Part shown: piece by piece, positions 53,683 through 62,492 of the stretch
Numbering within the stretch: position 1 is the first letter of the stretch
Layout: each line of letters begins with the position of its first letter
Source of the DNA: Anaerosphaera aminiphila DSM 21120
GTDB lineage: Bacteria > Bacillota > Clostridia > Tissierellales > Peptoniphilaceae
NCBI RefSeq assembly: GCF_900129925.1
Contig: NZ_FQXI01000002.1
Location: 62,001-126,000, forward strand
Direction: 5' to 3'
Length of the DNA stretch: 64,000 nt
Notes under the pieces: generated by a model
What the model saw: the letters and a program-made list of their open reading frames with translations, nothing else
What the model was told of the DNA's origin: nothing
Database searches by the model: none
Made by a program: the position numbers and the translations under genes

Positions 53683-54324
53683 ATGATATTTTTATTTGAT
53701 TTAGACGGTACAATTGTAGATTCAGCAGAGGGAATTATAAATGGACTAACCTATGCCTTTGAAAAAAGTGGAGATGAAATTCCAAATAATGAGACCATTA
53801 GAAAGTATATAGGACCTCCATTTATGGATACTTTTACTAGAGAGCTGGGATTTTCAGAGAAAAAGTCCAGATATTTAATAGAAGTGTTTAGAGAGTACTA
53901 TGTTGAAAACGGAAAGTATGAAAGTGAACCCTACACCGGAATGAAAGACCTACTGGAAGAAGTTAGCTCAAAATATAAAATTGCAGTTGCAACCTCAAAG
54001 CCGGAAGTGCAAGCTCGTGAAATATTAAAAAACCATGGTTTATACGACTACTTTGAATTTGTAGGTGGTGCTACACTGGACAACAGCAGAATAAAAAAAC
54101 ACGATGTAATAGAGTATGTATTAGACAATTTAAATGTAGGTAGTAGAGAGAATACTTACATGATAGGAGATAGGTATCCCGATATACTAGGTGCCAGCAA
54201 ATCCGGGCTAAAGTCTATAGGAGTATTGTGGGGCTATGGAACTTATGATGAGTTGGAGTCTTACAATGCAAATTATATTGAAGAAAGTGTAGAGAATTTA
54301 AAAGATAGAATATTTTCTCTGTAG
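53683..54324 (+). CDS. HAD-family phosphatase, phosphoglycolate-phosphatase-like
   Basis: A 213-residue haloacid-dehalogenase hydrolase. Motif I FLFDLDGTIVDS is at residues 3-14, motif II AVATSKP near residue 106, and motif IV GDRYPDILGASKSGLKSIGVLWGYG near residue 162. The helical cap is the GPH/PpaX type (IRKYIGPPF). Substrate is uncertain: phosphoglycolate, pyrophosphate or nucleotide monophosphates. The ATG at 53683 is taken over a GTG inside the GAGGTG ribosome site. Confidence 0.88.
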   Translation: MIFLFDLDGTIVDSAEGIINGLTYAFEKSGDEIPNNETIRKYIGPPFMDTFTRELGFSEKKSRYLIEVFREYYVENGKYESEPYTGMKDLLEEVSSKYKIAVATSKPEVQAREILKNHGLYDYFEFVGGATLDNSRIKKHDVIEYVLDNLNVGSRENTYMIGDRYPDILGASKSGLKSIGVLWGYGTYDELESYNANYIEESVENLKDRIFSL

Positions 54325-54337
54325 CTAGGTGAGAACA

Positions 54338-54991
54338 GTGTTAGTTTATAGCAAGATAAATATTATATTGGAAATAATAGGAACAGTGGCCTTTGCATCT
54401 TCAGGGGCAATGGTTGCAATTAGAAAGAATATGGACATTTTCGGAACTATAGTCCTGGGAGTTGTAACTGCGCTAGGTGGAGGCTGTATAAGAGATATTA
54501 TACTTGGTATTACACCACCAAATATGTTTAGAAATTCTTCCTATGCAATAGGCGCTGTTCTAGCTTCTATTGTCTTATTTGTAGTTTTTTACTATAAAAA
54601 AGACTTTTTTAAGGCAAGAGTTTTAAAGACCTATGAAAATATTATGATAGTCTTTGACGCAGTGGGTCTTGGAGCATTTACAGTTACGGGAATAAATACA
54701 GCTGTAGAACTTGGGTATGTAGATGATAAGTTTTTACTTATATTTGTGGGAATGGTAACAGGTATTGGTGGCGGAATAATAAGAGACTTATTTTCAAATG
54801 AAGTGCCCTTTGTGTTTAAAGAGCAGATTTATGCCATATCATCTTTTCTGGGAGCTTGTTTTTACTTAGCCTTTAGAAATATTATAAATGCAGATGCACT
54901 TATGATTGGAAGTGCCGTTGTAGTGGTAATAACGAGAATTATAGCAGTGAAGTACAATTTAAATTTACCTAGGGTAAATTATGACAGTTAA
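54338..54991 (+). CDS. TRIC-family cation channel protein (UPF0126, YadS/YicG-like)
   Basis: A 217-residue membrane protein with seven helices and two internal repeats. Each repeat carries the glycine-rich GGG..RDI/L segment: TALGGGCIRDIILG near residue 48 and TGIGGGIIRDLFSNEVP near residue 136. Prokaryotic TRIC proteins are trimeric potassium/cation channels. The start is GTG 54338, with AGGTGA 5 bases before it, or GTG 54329. It is followed by a terminator. Confidence 0.87.
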   Translation: MLVYSKINIILEIIGTVAFASSGAMVAIRKNMDIFGTIVLGVVTALGGGCIRDIILGITPPNMFRNSSYAIGAVLASIVLFVVFYYKKDFFKARVLKTYENIMIVFDAVGLGAFTVTGINTAVELGYVDDKFLLIFVGMVTGIGGGIIRDLFSNEVPFVFKEQIYAISSFLGACFYLAFRNIINADALMIGSAVVVVITRIIAVKYNLNLPRVNYDS

Positions 54992-55006
54992 ATTTTAAAA
55001 TTAGTG

Positions 55007-55033
55007 GAGTTGCAATATTGCAGCTCTTTTTTT
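55007..55033 (+). terminator. Intrinsic terminator after TRIC gene
   Basis: GAGTTGCAAT and ATTGCAGCTC pair with one T-G, followed by seven T residues. Confidence 0.8.
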
Positions 55034-55119
55034 GTTTTAAAATATAATTTTTTGAATTGAAAGAATGTAAAAAATAATTTCATTGTAAATAAAAAATTAC
55101 ACTTAATAGTGCAAAAACC

Positions 55120-55177
55120 TAGCTAATCAATATATTAGCATAGTAAAGTTGCGGCTGAAATGGTATAATTAGCTATG
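55120..55177 (+). promoter_or_regulatory. pxp operon promoter with TAGCTAAT/ATTAGCTA operators
   Basis: An extended -10 TGGTATAAT (55161-55169) is preceded by an inverted repeat GCTAAT-N6-ATTAGC (55122-55139). ATTAGC recurs at 55168-55173, overlapping the -10/start region. The -35 is weak, which suits activator or repressor control. The regulator is unknown. Confidence 0.5.
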
Positions 55178-55226
55178 TATTATAAATAAGAAAACAATTT
55201 CAAAAAATTAAGAGGAGGTAAAAATT

Positions 55227-56000
55227 ATGACTTTTTATGTTGATTTAAACAGTGATATAGGTGAAGGTTTTGGAGCCTATAAAATGGGAATGGACGAAGA
55301 AATTATTAAGCATGTTACAAGTATAAATCTTGCTTGTGGATGGCATGCGGGAGACCCATTAATAATGGATAAAACTGTTAAAATGGCAAAAGAACAAGGT
55401 GTAATGGTGGGGGCTCACCCCGGATATCCTGATTTATTGGGATTTGGAAGAAGAAACTTAAGTGTAACGCCTGAAGAAGCAAGATGCTATATGATGTATC
55501 AAACAGGAGCTCTAATGGCGTTTACTAAAGCTTATGGAGTAAAGTTACAACATATGAAATTACATGGAGGATTTTATAACACTGCTTGTAATGACGAGGG
55601 TCTTGCAAACGCTGTACTAGATGGTATGGAAGCACTGGACAAAGATGTAATTTTAATGGTTTTAAGTGGAAGTTACATAGCTAAAGAGGGAAAGAGAAGA
55701 GGGCTTAGAATATCTGAAGAAGTCTTCGCAGATAGGGGATATAACCCTGACAAGACACTAGTTAACCGTTCTCTACCGGGAGCATTTGTAACAGATCCTG
55801 CAGAAGCAATACCTAGAGTTATAAAAATGATTAAAGAAGGTAAAGTGGTGGCTTCTAATGGAGAAGAGATGGATATTAAAGCAGATTCAATTTGTGTACA
55901 TGGAGATAATCCAAAGGCAATAGAATTTGTAAGTGAAATTAAAAAAGGTCTAATTGAAGCTGGAATTGAAATAGCTCCAATAGACAAATTTATAAAATAG
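55227..56000 (+). CDS. pxpA: 5-oxoprolinase subunit PxpA
   Basis: A 257-residue LamB/YcsF-family protein, one of three subunits of prokaryotic ATP-dependent 5-oxoprolinase (5-oxoproline + ATP to glutamate). Conserved segments are DLNSDIGEGFGAYKMG at residues 6-21, NLACGWHAGDP near 35, GAHPGYPDLLGFGRR near 61 and VKLQHMKLHGGFYN near 107. AGGAGG site. It leads a compact operon with an NRAMP-like transporter, pxpB, pxpC and a DUF1445 gene. Confidence 0.95.
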   Translation: MTFYVDLNSDIGEGFGAYKMGMDEEIIKHVTSINLACGWHAGDPLIMDKTVKMAKEQGVMVGAHPGYPDLLGFGRRNLSVTPEEARCYMMYQTGALMAFTKAYGVKLQHMKLHGGFYNTACNDEGLANAVLDGMEALDKDVILMVLSGSYIAKEGKRRGLRISEEVFADRGYNPDKTLVNRSLPGAFVTDPAEAIPRVIKMIKEGKVVASNGEEMDIKADSICVHGDNPKAIEFVSEIKKGLIEAGIEIAPIDKFIK

Positions 56001-56010
56001 GAGTGACAAA

Positions 56011-57210
56011 ATGGGAGAGAAGAAAAAAAGTAATATGTCGGTTTTATTAGGAGCTGCCTTTTTAATGGCAACATCTGCAATAGGACCGGGATTTATGGCA
56101 CAGACGGCGAACTTTACACAAGAACTTGGTGCAGACTTTGCCTTTGTAATTGTAGTTACATTAATAATGAGTTTAGTAACTCAGCTAAATGTTTGGAGAG
56201 TTATTGGAGTATCAGGACTTAGAGGTCAGGATATTGCAAATAAAGTTCTTCCAGGACTTGGATATGTAATTGCATTTTTAGTAGCAGCAGGCGGGCTTGC
56301 GTTTAATATTGGAAACGTTGGTGGAACGGGAATTGGTTTTAACGTAGTATTTGGACTTGATGTTAGAATAGGTTCTGTAATAGGTGGACTTATAGGTATA
56401 GGAATATTTTCTTCGAAATCTGCAGGAAATGCAATGGACAAGATGACTCAAATACTTGGAGCTGCAATGATTGTTTTAATTGGTTTTGTATGTGTAAAAA
56501 CTCACCCTCCAGTTGCTGAGGCAGCACTTAGAGCAATAGCTCCAAAAGATATAATGGCTACTCAGTCAGGAATTTTAACATTACTTGGTGGTACTGTTGG
56601 AGGATATATTGTATTCTCAGGAGGCCACAGACTTATTGATGCTGGAATTACTGGAAAGAAGAGTTTAAGTCAAGTTAACCAATCTGCAATGATGGGAATT
56701 GGTGTAACTGCAATAGTAAGAGTACTATTGTTCTTAGCAGTTCTTGGCGTTATTACTTCTGGTGGAGTACTTGATCCTGACAATATGATTGCATCTGCAT
56801 TTAAAATAGGTGCTGGAACTATAGGATATAAAATATTTGGACTGGTAATGCTTGCAGCAGCAGCAACTTCAGTAGTTGGAGCAGCGTATACTTCAGTATC
56901 TTTCTTAAAGACATTATTTAAACCTGTAGAGAGAAACGAAAATAAAGTAACGATAATATTTATAGTTGTTTCTACAATTATTTCTATATTAATTGGAAGC
57001 CCTCAAACTGTTCTAGTTGTAGTAGGTGCTGTAAATGGATTAATTCTTCCTATAACACTTTGTGTAATGCTGATTGCTAGTAAGAAGACAAGTATTATTG
57101 GAGATTACAAACACTCTAATCTATTATTTGTATTGGGCTGGATAGTAGTTTTAATTTCAGCTTATGTTGGAGTAACATCATTTGGAGCAAGTATGTCTAA
57201 ATTATTTTAG
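56011..57210 (+). CDS. NRAMP-family transporter of the 5-oxoprolinase operon (YcsG-like)
   Basis: A 399-residue membrane protein with about 11 helices, in the NRAMP/APC superfamily. Helix 1 has SAIGPGFMAQTANFTQ; it lacks the DPGN/MPH metal-binding motifs of MntH, so a divalent-metal role is unlikely. Homologues (B. subtilis YcsG) always sit with pxpA and kipI/kipA genes, hence an inferred substrate of 5-oxoproline or a related organic acid. It is 10 bases after pxpA and 10 before pxpB. Confidence 0.83.
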   Translation: MGEKKKSNMSVLLGAAFLMATSAIGPGFMAQTANFTQELGADFAFVIVVTLIMSLVTQLNVWRVIGVSGLRGQDIANKVLPGLGYVIAFLVAAGGLAFNIGNVGGTGIGFNVVFGLDVRIGSVIGGLIGIGIFSSKSAGNAMDKMTQILGAAMIVLIGFVCVKTHPPVAEAALRAIAPKDIMATQSGILTLLGGTVGGYIVFSGGHRLIDAGITGKKSLSQVNQSAMMGIGVTAIVRVLLFLAVLGVITSGGVLDPDNMIASAFKIGAGTIGYKIFGLVMLAAAATSVVGAAYTSVSFLKTLFKPVERNENKVTIIFIVVSTIISILIGSPQTVLVVVGAVNGLILPITLCVMLIASKKTSIIGDYKHSNLLFVLGWIVVLISAYVGVTSFGASMSKLF

Positions 57211-57220
57211 GAGGTAACAA

Positions 57221-57967
57221 ATGTATAAAGATGTTAGATACTTAGTTGCCGGAGATAGTGCAATTATTATGGAATTTGGAAATGAAATTTCAGAGGAAAT
57301 AAATGCTAGAATTAGAAGCACAATTGATAAAATTGAAGCGGAAAAAATAAGTGGAATTATAGAATTAGTACCGACATATAGGTCAATTACTATTTCATAC
57401 AACCCACTTGTAATAAAATATGAAGAGTTAATGGGAAAATTAAAAAGCTTTGAGGCATTTGACAGTGATTCAGTTGAAGAAAAAGTTAAGCTAATAGAAA
57501 TTCCAACAGTATATGCCGGAGAATATGGACCTGATATTTCCTTTGTTGCAGAGAATTCGGGACTTTCAAAAGAAGAGGTTATAAAAATTCACACAGGTAC
57601 AGACTACTTAGTGTATATGCTTGGATTTGCACCCGGATTTACCTACTTAGGGGGAATGGATAAGAGAATAGAAACTCCTAGGCTTAAGACGCCAAGGCTT
57701 AAAATTCCGGGAGGTTCAGTTGGAATTGCAGGAGCTCAAACGGGAATGTACCCTTCAGAGTCTCCGGGAGGTTGGCAGTTAATAGGTAGAACACCTCTAA
57801 AGCTATATGATGAAAAAAATGATCCACCTGTATTTATAAATGCAGGAGATTATATAAGATACGTTCAAATAGACGAAGCTGAGTTTAATAGAATAAAAGA
57901 ACTTGTTGAAAAAGACGAATATGAAGTTAGCATAAAAACTGTAGATAGGGGTGAACTCAATGGCTAA
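57221..57967 (+). CDS. pxpB: 5-oxoprolinase subunit PxpB (KipI-like)
   Basis: A 248-residue CT_C_D/AHS1 domain protein. The signature YMLGFAPGFTYLGGMD near residue 130 and the loop KTPRLKIPGGSVGIAGAQTGMYP (by position, about residues 153-175) are the conserved core. SPGGWQLIGRTP follows. With PxpC it forms the carboxylase-like part of 5-oxoprolinase; the B. subtilis homologue KipI inhibits sporulation kinase KinA, a side role. It overlaps pxpC by 8 bases. Confidence 0.94.
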   Translation: MYKDVRYLVAGDSAIIMEFGNEISEEINARIRSTIDKIEAEKISGIIELVPTYRSITISYNPLVIKYEELMGKLKSFEAFDSDSVEEKVKLIEIPTVYAGEYGPDISFVAENSGLSKEEVIKIHTGTDYLVYMLGFAPGFTYLGGMDKRIETPRLKTPRLKIPGGSVGIAGAQTGMYPSESPGGWQLIGRTPLKLYDEKNDPPVFINAGDYIRYVQIDEAEFNRIKELVEKDEYEVSIKTVDRGELNG

Positions 57968-58904
57968 TGTAAAAGTTATAATTCCGGGAATTTATACTAC
58001 AGTTCAAGACTATGGCAGAATAGGATATCAAAAGTTTGGTATTGCAACTACAGGAGTTATGGACGAGTACTCCTATGCAATGGCAAATGCACTTGTGGGA
58101 AACGAAAGAGGAACAGCAGCTCTTGAGTTAACTTATTTTGGACCAATGTTAAAATTTGAAGAAGATATGGTAATAGCAGTAGCTGGTGCCAATATGAGTC
58201 CTAAAATAGACAATGAGCCAATAAATATGCATGAGAGTCATTTAGTTCAAGCAGGTAGCACATTGTCATTTGGAAAACTTAAAAATGGAGTTAGAGCATA
58301 TCTTGCTTTCGGTGGAGAAATAGATGTTCCAATAGTAAATGGAAGTAAGTCCACTCTAGTTAAAAGTAAAATAGGTGGCTATGAGGGAAGACCTTTAAAG
58401 TCAAAAGATGAGTTAAACATAATTGTAAATAAAGATGCAGTTGCAGGAAAAGTTTTAGATCCTAAATACTATCCTATAATTGACAAGTTTAATGTTATGA
58501 GGGCAGTACTAGGACCTCAAGATGATTATTTTACAGCAAAGGGAATTAATAAATTTTTTAGATCCGGTGGCTATACACTGACTAAGAGTTTGGACAGAAT
58601 GGGAATTAGACTAGATGGTGCAGTTTTAGAGTCAAAGGGTGGAGCTGATATTGTATCAGACGGTACAGTAATGGGAACAGTGCAAGTGCCATCAGATGGG
58701 CTTCCAATAATTTTAATGGCCGACAGACAGACAACAGGTGGATACACAAAAATAGCAACTATTATTAGAGAAGATATTGCAAAAATAGCTCAGATGGGCG
58801 CTTTGGATAAACTGTGTTTTGAAGAAGTATCTCTTCACGATGCACAAGTACTCTATGAAGAATTTGAAGAGAAGATCATCACTGCTATAGATTCGTTAAA
58901 GTAG
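57960..58904 (+). CDS. pxpC: 5-oxoprolinase subunit PxpC (KipA-like)
   Basis: A 314-residue AHS2/CT_A_B domain protein. Markers are GIYTTVQDYGRIGYQKFGIATTGVMD near the start (split by position, residues 10-35), NALVGNERGTAALELTYFGP, and SDGTVMGTVQVPSDGLPIILMADRQTTGGYTKIATI around residues 240-275. The ATG at 57960 has GGGGTGA 5 bases upstream; the in-frame GTG at 57951 lies inside that site. It completes the PxpABC enzyme. Confidence 0.94.
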   Translation: MANVKVIIPGIYTTVQDYGRIGYQKFGIATTGVMDEYSYAMANALVGNERGTAALELTYFGPMLKFEEDMVIAVAGANMSPKIDNEPINMHESHLVQAGSTLSFGKLKNGVRAYLAFGGEIDVPIVNGSKSTLVKSKIGGYEGRPLKSKDELNIIVNKDAVAGKVLDPKYYPIIDKFNVMRAVLGPQDDYFTAKGINKFFRSGGYTLTKSLDRMGIRLDGAVLESKGGADIVSDGTVMGTVQVPSDGLPIILMADRQTTGGYTKIATIIREDIAKIAQMGALDKLCFEEVSLHDAQVLYEEFEEKIITAIDSLK

Positions 58905-58913
58905 GTGAATAAA

Positions 58914-59705
58914 ATGAAAGATTTATCAAAATTGACGCCACAGGAAGCAAGACTTTTAATTAGAGAAAACAAATTAATCGTTCCAACATCAGGAATTAGC
59001 AAGGGACATATTCAAGGGAATCTTGCGATTTTACCAAAGGATGTTGCCTTTGACTTTTTAATATTTGCACAGAGAAATCCTAAGCCATGTCCAATATTGG
59101 ATGTAACAGATATTGGAGATCCTGAGCCAAAATTAATGGCAAAGGGCGGAGATTTAAGATATGACATTCCAAAGTACAGAATATATAAAAAAGGTGAACT
59201 AGTTGAAGAAGTAACTGATATTGAAAAATATTGGACAGATGACATGGTTGGCTTTGTAATAGGTTGTTCATTTTCATTTGAATCTGCAATGTTAAATGCG
59301 GGAATTCCTGTAAGACACATTGAAGATGAACACAATGTGCCAATGTATCTTACAAATATTGAAACTGTTCCGGCTGGAATGTTCCATGGTAAAATGGTAG
59401 TTTCAATGAGACCTGTTCCATATGATCAAGTTGTAAGAGCTGTAACAGTAACTTCAAGGTTTCCATCAGTTCACGGAGCGCCAGTACACGTTGGAGATCC
59501 TGCACTAATTGGAATAAAAGACATAGATAAACCGGACTTTGGTGAGAAATCAGAAATAAAAGAGGGAGAAATTCCTGTGTTCTGGGCTTGTGGAGTTACA
59601 CCACAGTCAATAGCTATGACTTCAAAACCGGAAATTATGATTACACATTCACCAGGATATATGTTAATTTGTGACCCTGTAGATGAAGATTTTTCCGTTT
59701 TATAA
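58914..59705 (+). CDS. DUF1445 putative hydro-lyase (D-glutamate-cyclase-like)
   Basis: A 263-residue soluble protein of the DUF1445/DGLUCY family. Characteristic segments are GHIQGNLAILPKDVAFDFLIF near residue 26, CPILDVTDIGDPEP near residue 54, IGCSFSFESAMLNAG near residue 117 and WACGVTPQSIAM near residue 225. The mammalian relative converts D-glutamate to 5-oxo-D-proline. Here it is the last gene of the 5-oxoprolinase operon, 9 bases after pxpC. The link suggests shared 5-oxoproline chemistry, but the bacterial reaction is not established. Confidence 0.88.
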   Translation: MKDLSKLTPQEARLLIRENKLIVPTSGISKGHIQGNLAILPKDVAFDFLIFAQRNPKPCPILDVTDIGDPEPKLMAKGGDLRYDIPKYRIYKKGELVEEVTDIEKYWTDDMVGFVIGCSFSFESAMLNAGIPVRHIEDEHNVPMYLTNIETVPAGMFHGKMVVSMRPVPYDQVVRAVTVTSRFPSVHGAPVHVGDPALIGIKDIDKPDFGEKSEIKEGEIPVFWACGVTPQSIAMTSKPEIMITHSPGYMLICDPVDEDFSVL

Positions 59706-59758
59706 AAAATATAAAAATAATTAAAGTACTTAGATTATTTTAAAAATTAAATTTTTCG

Positions 59759-59792
59759 GAGCAGAAAGGCAAATATTTCTGCTCTGTTTTTT
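59759..59792 (+). terminator. Terminator of the pxp operon
   Basis: GAGCAGAAA (59759-59767) pairs with TTTCTGCTC (59776-59784), followed by GTTTTTTT. Confidence 0.85.
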
Positions 59793-59840
59793 TATTAAAG
59801 TTTTATCTAAATCTTTGATTTAGTATATAAAACTTATGCA

Positions 59841-59886
59841 ATCTGTTGTCCAAGAACGCAGGTGATTGGGAACAACAGTCTGCAGA
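59841..59886. other. Unexplained hairpin with CTGTTGT/ACAACAG arms
   Basis: CTGTTGT at 59841 and ACAACAG at 59870 pair, with CCAA/TTGG inside and GTCTGCAGAC directly after. It is GC-richer than its surroundings and does not match the mosaic repeat modules. Confidence 0.4.
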
Positions 59887-59910
59887 CCTATAAACAATTT
59901 ACAAAGTAAA

Positions 59911-60010
59911 TTGGCAGTAAATTTCAACCAATCGAACTTTGTTCTCTTGGGAAATTCTTGCATAAAATCTATGACGAAATCAATGATTTCTATAGATTGT
60001 TAGGTTAGGT
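59911..60010. repeat. Mosaic dispersed repeat: module C
   Basis: GGCAGTAAATTTCAACCAAT, GTTCTCTTGGGAAATTCTTG and ATAAAATCTATGACGAAATC, with GAAATCAATGATTTC stem and ATAGATTGTTAGGTTAGGTC end. It lies in the 385-bp gap 59706-60090, which has no gene. Confidence 0.8.
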
Positions 60011-60090
60011 CATTAATTAGATATATTTTAGACTTATATACTATAGAGTTTAATATTATAATATAATTTAAGTAGATTAGGAGAGAAAAT

Positions 60091-60858
60091 ATGTATTCAG
60101 GAATAGTCGCAAAATTAGCAAACTTATCAGTTTCAAAAAAGGGTATGTATGAAGAATCTAAATTTAAATATTTAGTTTCAGCTGCAGTGGCAGGTTTTTA
60201 TGTGGGAATAGGACTTATACTTATGTGTTTGACAATTGCCATTTTTGCACCAGTGAGTTTTCCAATAGTAAAGTTAGTAAATGGATTTATGTTTACATTG
60301 GCACTATCTCTAGTGTTAGCAGCAGGTGGAGATTTATTTACAGGAAATGTATTAGTTTTTACTATGGGAGTGCTTAATAAAAAAGTTTCAGCTTTAGATG
60401 GAATAAAAATATGTGCATTTTCTTATTTTGGAAACTTTGTAGGTGCACTTGTAATTAGTGGGCTGTACTTTGCTTCGGGTATACCAACTGATGGAATGAG
60501 CGATGCAATAGTAAACCTTGCAATGACTAAAGTCAGCTATGATGTAGTACCTCTTATATTTAAGGGAATACTGTGTAATGTACTAGTGTGTTTAGGAGTT
60601 TTATCCTATAACAAATTGGAAAATGAAGCGGCAAAATTAATGATGGTGTTTTGGTGTATACTTCCATTTGTCGCATTGGGCTTTGAACATAGCATAGCAA
60701 ATATGACTTGTTTTACTTTGGCTAGAATGTTGTCACCGGAACTTACCTTTGGAATGATGTTTAAGAATTTAATACCTGTAACAATTGGAAATATAATTGG
60801 GGGAATGTTAGTGGCAATTCCGTACCATATTATGGGTTCAAATAAACAGAAAAATTAG
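60091..60858 (+). CDS. Formate/nitrite transporter (FocA/NirC family)
   Basis: A 255-residue pentameric channel subunit with six membrane helices. FNT markers are the N-terminal KYLVSAAVAGFYVGIG near residue 26, AAGGDLFTGN near residue 79, and GILCNVLVCLGVL near residue 159. The central gating His-type region is followed by FEHSIANMTCF near residue 197, the conserved H.xAN segment. It probably moves formate, acetate or another small anion made by fermentation. It lies between the pxp operon and abgB. Confidence 0.9.
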   Translation: MYSGIVAKLANLSVSKKGMYEESKFKYLVSAAVAGFYVGIGLILMCLTIAIFAPVSFPIVKLVNGFMFTLALSLVLAAGGDLFTGNVLVFTMGVLNKKVSALDGIKICAFSYFGNFVGALVISGLYFASGIPTDGMSDAIVNLAMTKVSYDVVPLIFKGILCNVLVCLGVLSYNKLENEAAKLMMVFWCILPFVALGFEHSIANMTCFTLARMLSPELTFGMMFKNLIPVTIGNIIGGMLVAIPYHIMGSNKQKN

Positions 60859-60862
60859 TATG

Positions 60863-60889
60863 AGCACTTCAAAAAGAAGTGCTTTTTTT
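60863..60889 (+). terminator. Intrinsic terminator after FNT gene
   Basis: AGCACTTC, loop AAAAA, GAAGTGCT, then T residues. Confidence 0.88.
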
Positions 60890-60998
60890 ATAGGGAAATT
60901 TGATTTAGCCCATTAATATAGTATTATAGTATATAGAGTATAAAAAAATTAAAATTGAATTACATAATAGAGGTTAAATATTTTAAAAGAGGTGTGAA

Positions 60999-62402
60999 AT
61001 GAAAGATAATTATTTTAAAGAATTAAAAGAACTTAGTTCAAAAATTTGGGACTACTCAGAAATTAAATTTAAAGAGTATAAGTCAGTAGAATCAATGATT
61101 AAACTTTTAAAAGATGAGGGATTTAGCGTAGAGGAAAATCTAGCGGGAATTCCAACTGCATTTTCTGCAAGTTATGGCTCAGGAAAACCTGTAATTGGAA
61201 TTTTAGGAGAGTTTGATGCACTTTCAGGAATGAGTCAAGTTGAAAACAGCTACGAAAAACAATCGGCAGAAGTAAGAGAAAATGGGCATGGCTGTGGACA
61301 CCATTTACTGGGAGTTGCGGGAATAGGTGCGGTTTTAAATGTAAGAGACTATGTAAGAGAAAATAATAAAGAGGGAACTATTGTATACTATGGCTGTCCA
61401 GGGGAAGAAGGCGGCTCAGGAAAGGCATTTATGGTAAAAAATGGAATCTTTGATGGTGTTGACATTGCACTTACTTGGCATCCATATAATGTAAATGCAG
61501 TAATGAGTGGCTCTATGCTTGCAAATATTCAAGTTGTAGTTAACTTTAAGGGAATATCCTCTCATGCAGCCGCATCTCCAAATCTTGGAAGAAGTGCCTT
61601 AGATGCACTGGAAATAGTAAATATAGGAGTTAACTTTTTAAGAGAGCATATAAAAGACGAAGAGAGAATACACTATGCAATAACAGATACAGGTGGAATT
61701 TCTCCAAATGTAGTTCAAGCCAGTGCAAGTGGACTTTATTTGATTCGTGCCAAGACAACTGAAGATGTAAAAAAACTCTATGAGAGATTTATAAAAATTG
61801 TAAAGGGAGCTGCACTGATAACTGAAACAGAGTATGAAATTATATTTGACAAGGCTTGTTCGCATGTAGTTCCAAATACTGTACTTGAAAAATTAATATA
61901 CAATAGCTTTAAAAAAGTTGGAATTTCAAATTATAGCGAAGAAGATGAAAAAATAGCAAGTGAGTATAGAAAAACTTTTACTGAAGATGATATAAAAGGT
62001 GAGATGTTATTGGGATTAGCAGAAGATCCCGTAGAACTTCTGGAATATTTAAATGAAAATGTTTTATTTAAAAGACTTCAAGAATATGCACACAGTGAAA
62101 AGACCTTCATGGGTTCAACAGACGTGGGAGATGTAAGTAATGTAGTTCCAACTGCTCAGGCAATGGTAGCTTGTTTTGCAATAGGAACACCGGGGCACTC
62201 TTGGCAAGAAGTTTCACAGGGAAAGACTGACTATGCATTTAAAGGGATGAAAACGGCAGCAGATGTCATGGGAGAGTCTGCAATTGCAGCTTTTGAAGAT
62301 CCGGAAATAATAGTAGATGCAAAGGAAGAATTGGCAAAAAGGCATAATTATAAGGCTTTTGAGAGCCCTATTCCAGATGGTGCAAAGCCACATATTGGGT
62401 AG
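60999..62402 (+). CDS. abgB: p-Aminobenzoyl-glutamate hydrolase subunit B homologue (M20)
   Basis: A 467-residue M20 hydrolase closely resembling E. coli AbgB along its length. Shared segments are GILGEFDALSGMSQ near residue 68, ENGHGCGHHLLGVAG near 97, YGCPGEEGGSGKAFMV near 131, SSHAAASPNLGRSALDAL near 186, TDTGGISPNVVQA near 229 and GSTDVGDVS near 373. Metal-ligand His, Asp and Glu positions are retained. With AbgA it releases glutamate from p-aminobenzoyl-glutamate. GAGGTG site. It stands directly before gdhA, which would consume the glutamate. Confidence 0.9.
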   Translation: MKDNYFKELKELSSKIWDYSEIKFKEYKSVESMIKLLKDEGFSVEENLAGIPTAFSASYGSGKPVIGILGEFDALSGMSQVENSYEKQSAEVRENGHGCGHHLLGVAGIGAVLNVRDYVRENNKEGTIVYYGCPGEEGGSGKAFMVKNGIFDGVDIALTWHPYNVNAVMSGSMLANIQVVVNFKGISSHAAASPNLGRSALDALEIVNIGVNFLREHIKDEERIHYAITDTGGISPNVVQASASGLYLIRAKTTEDVKKLYERFIKIVKGAALITETEYEIIFDKACSHVVPNTVLEKLIYNSFKKVGISNYSEEDEKIASEYRKTFTEDDIKGEMLLGLAEDPVELLEYLNENVLFKRLQEYAHSEKTFMGSTDVGDVSNVVPTAQAMVACFAIGTPGHSWQEVSQGKTDYAFKGMKTAADVMGESAIAAFEDPEIIVDAKEELAKRHNYKAFESPIPDGAKPHIG

Positions 62403-62457
62403 CGTTGTAAGAGTTCTGTGATAAAATATTGTATTATGTAAAATAACCTTTGCAAGG

Positions 62458-62486
62458 TTGAAAATGTAGTTTCTCTTTGTTATAAT
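62458..62486 (+). promoter_or_regulatory. Promoter for gdhA
   Basis: TTGAAA (62458-62463), 17 bp, TATAAT (62481-62486). The leader to the gdhA start is about 115 bases. Confidence 0.75.
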
Positions 62487-62492
62487 TAGTTT

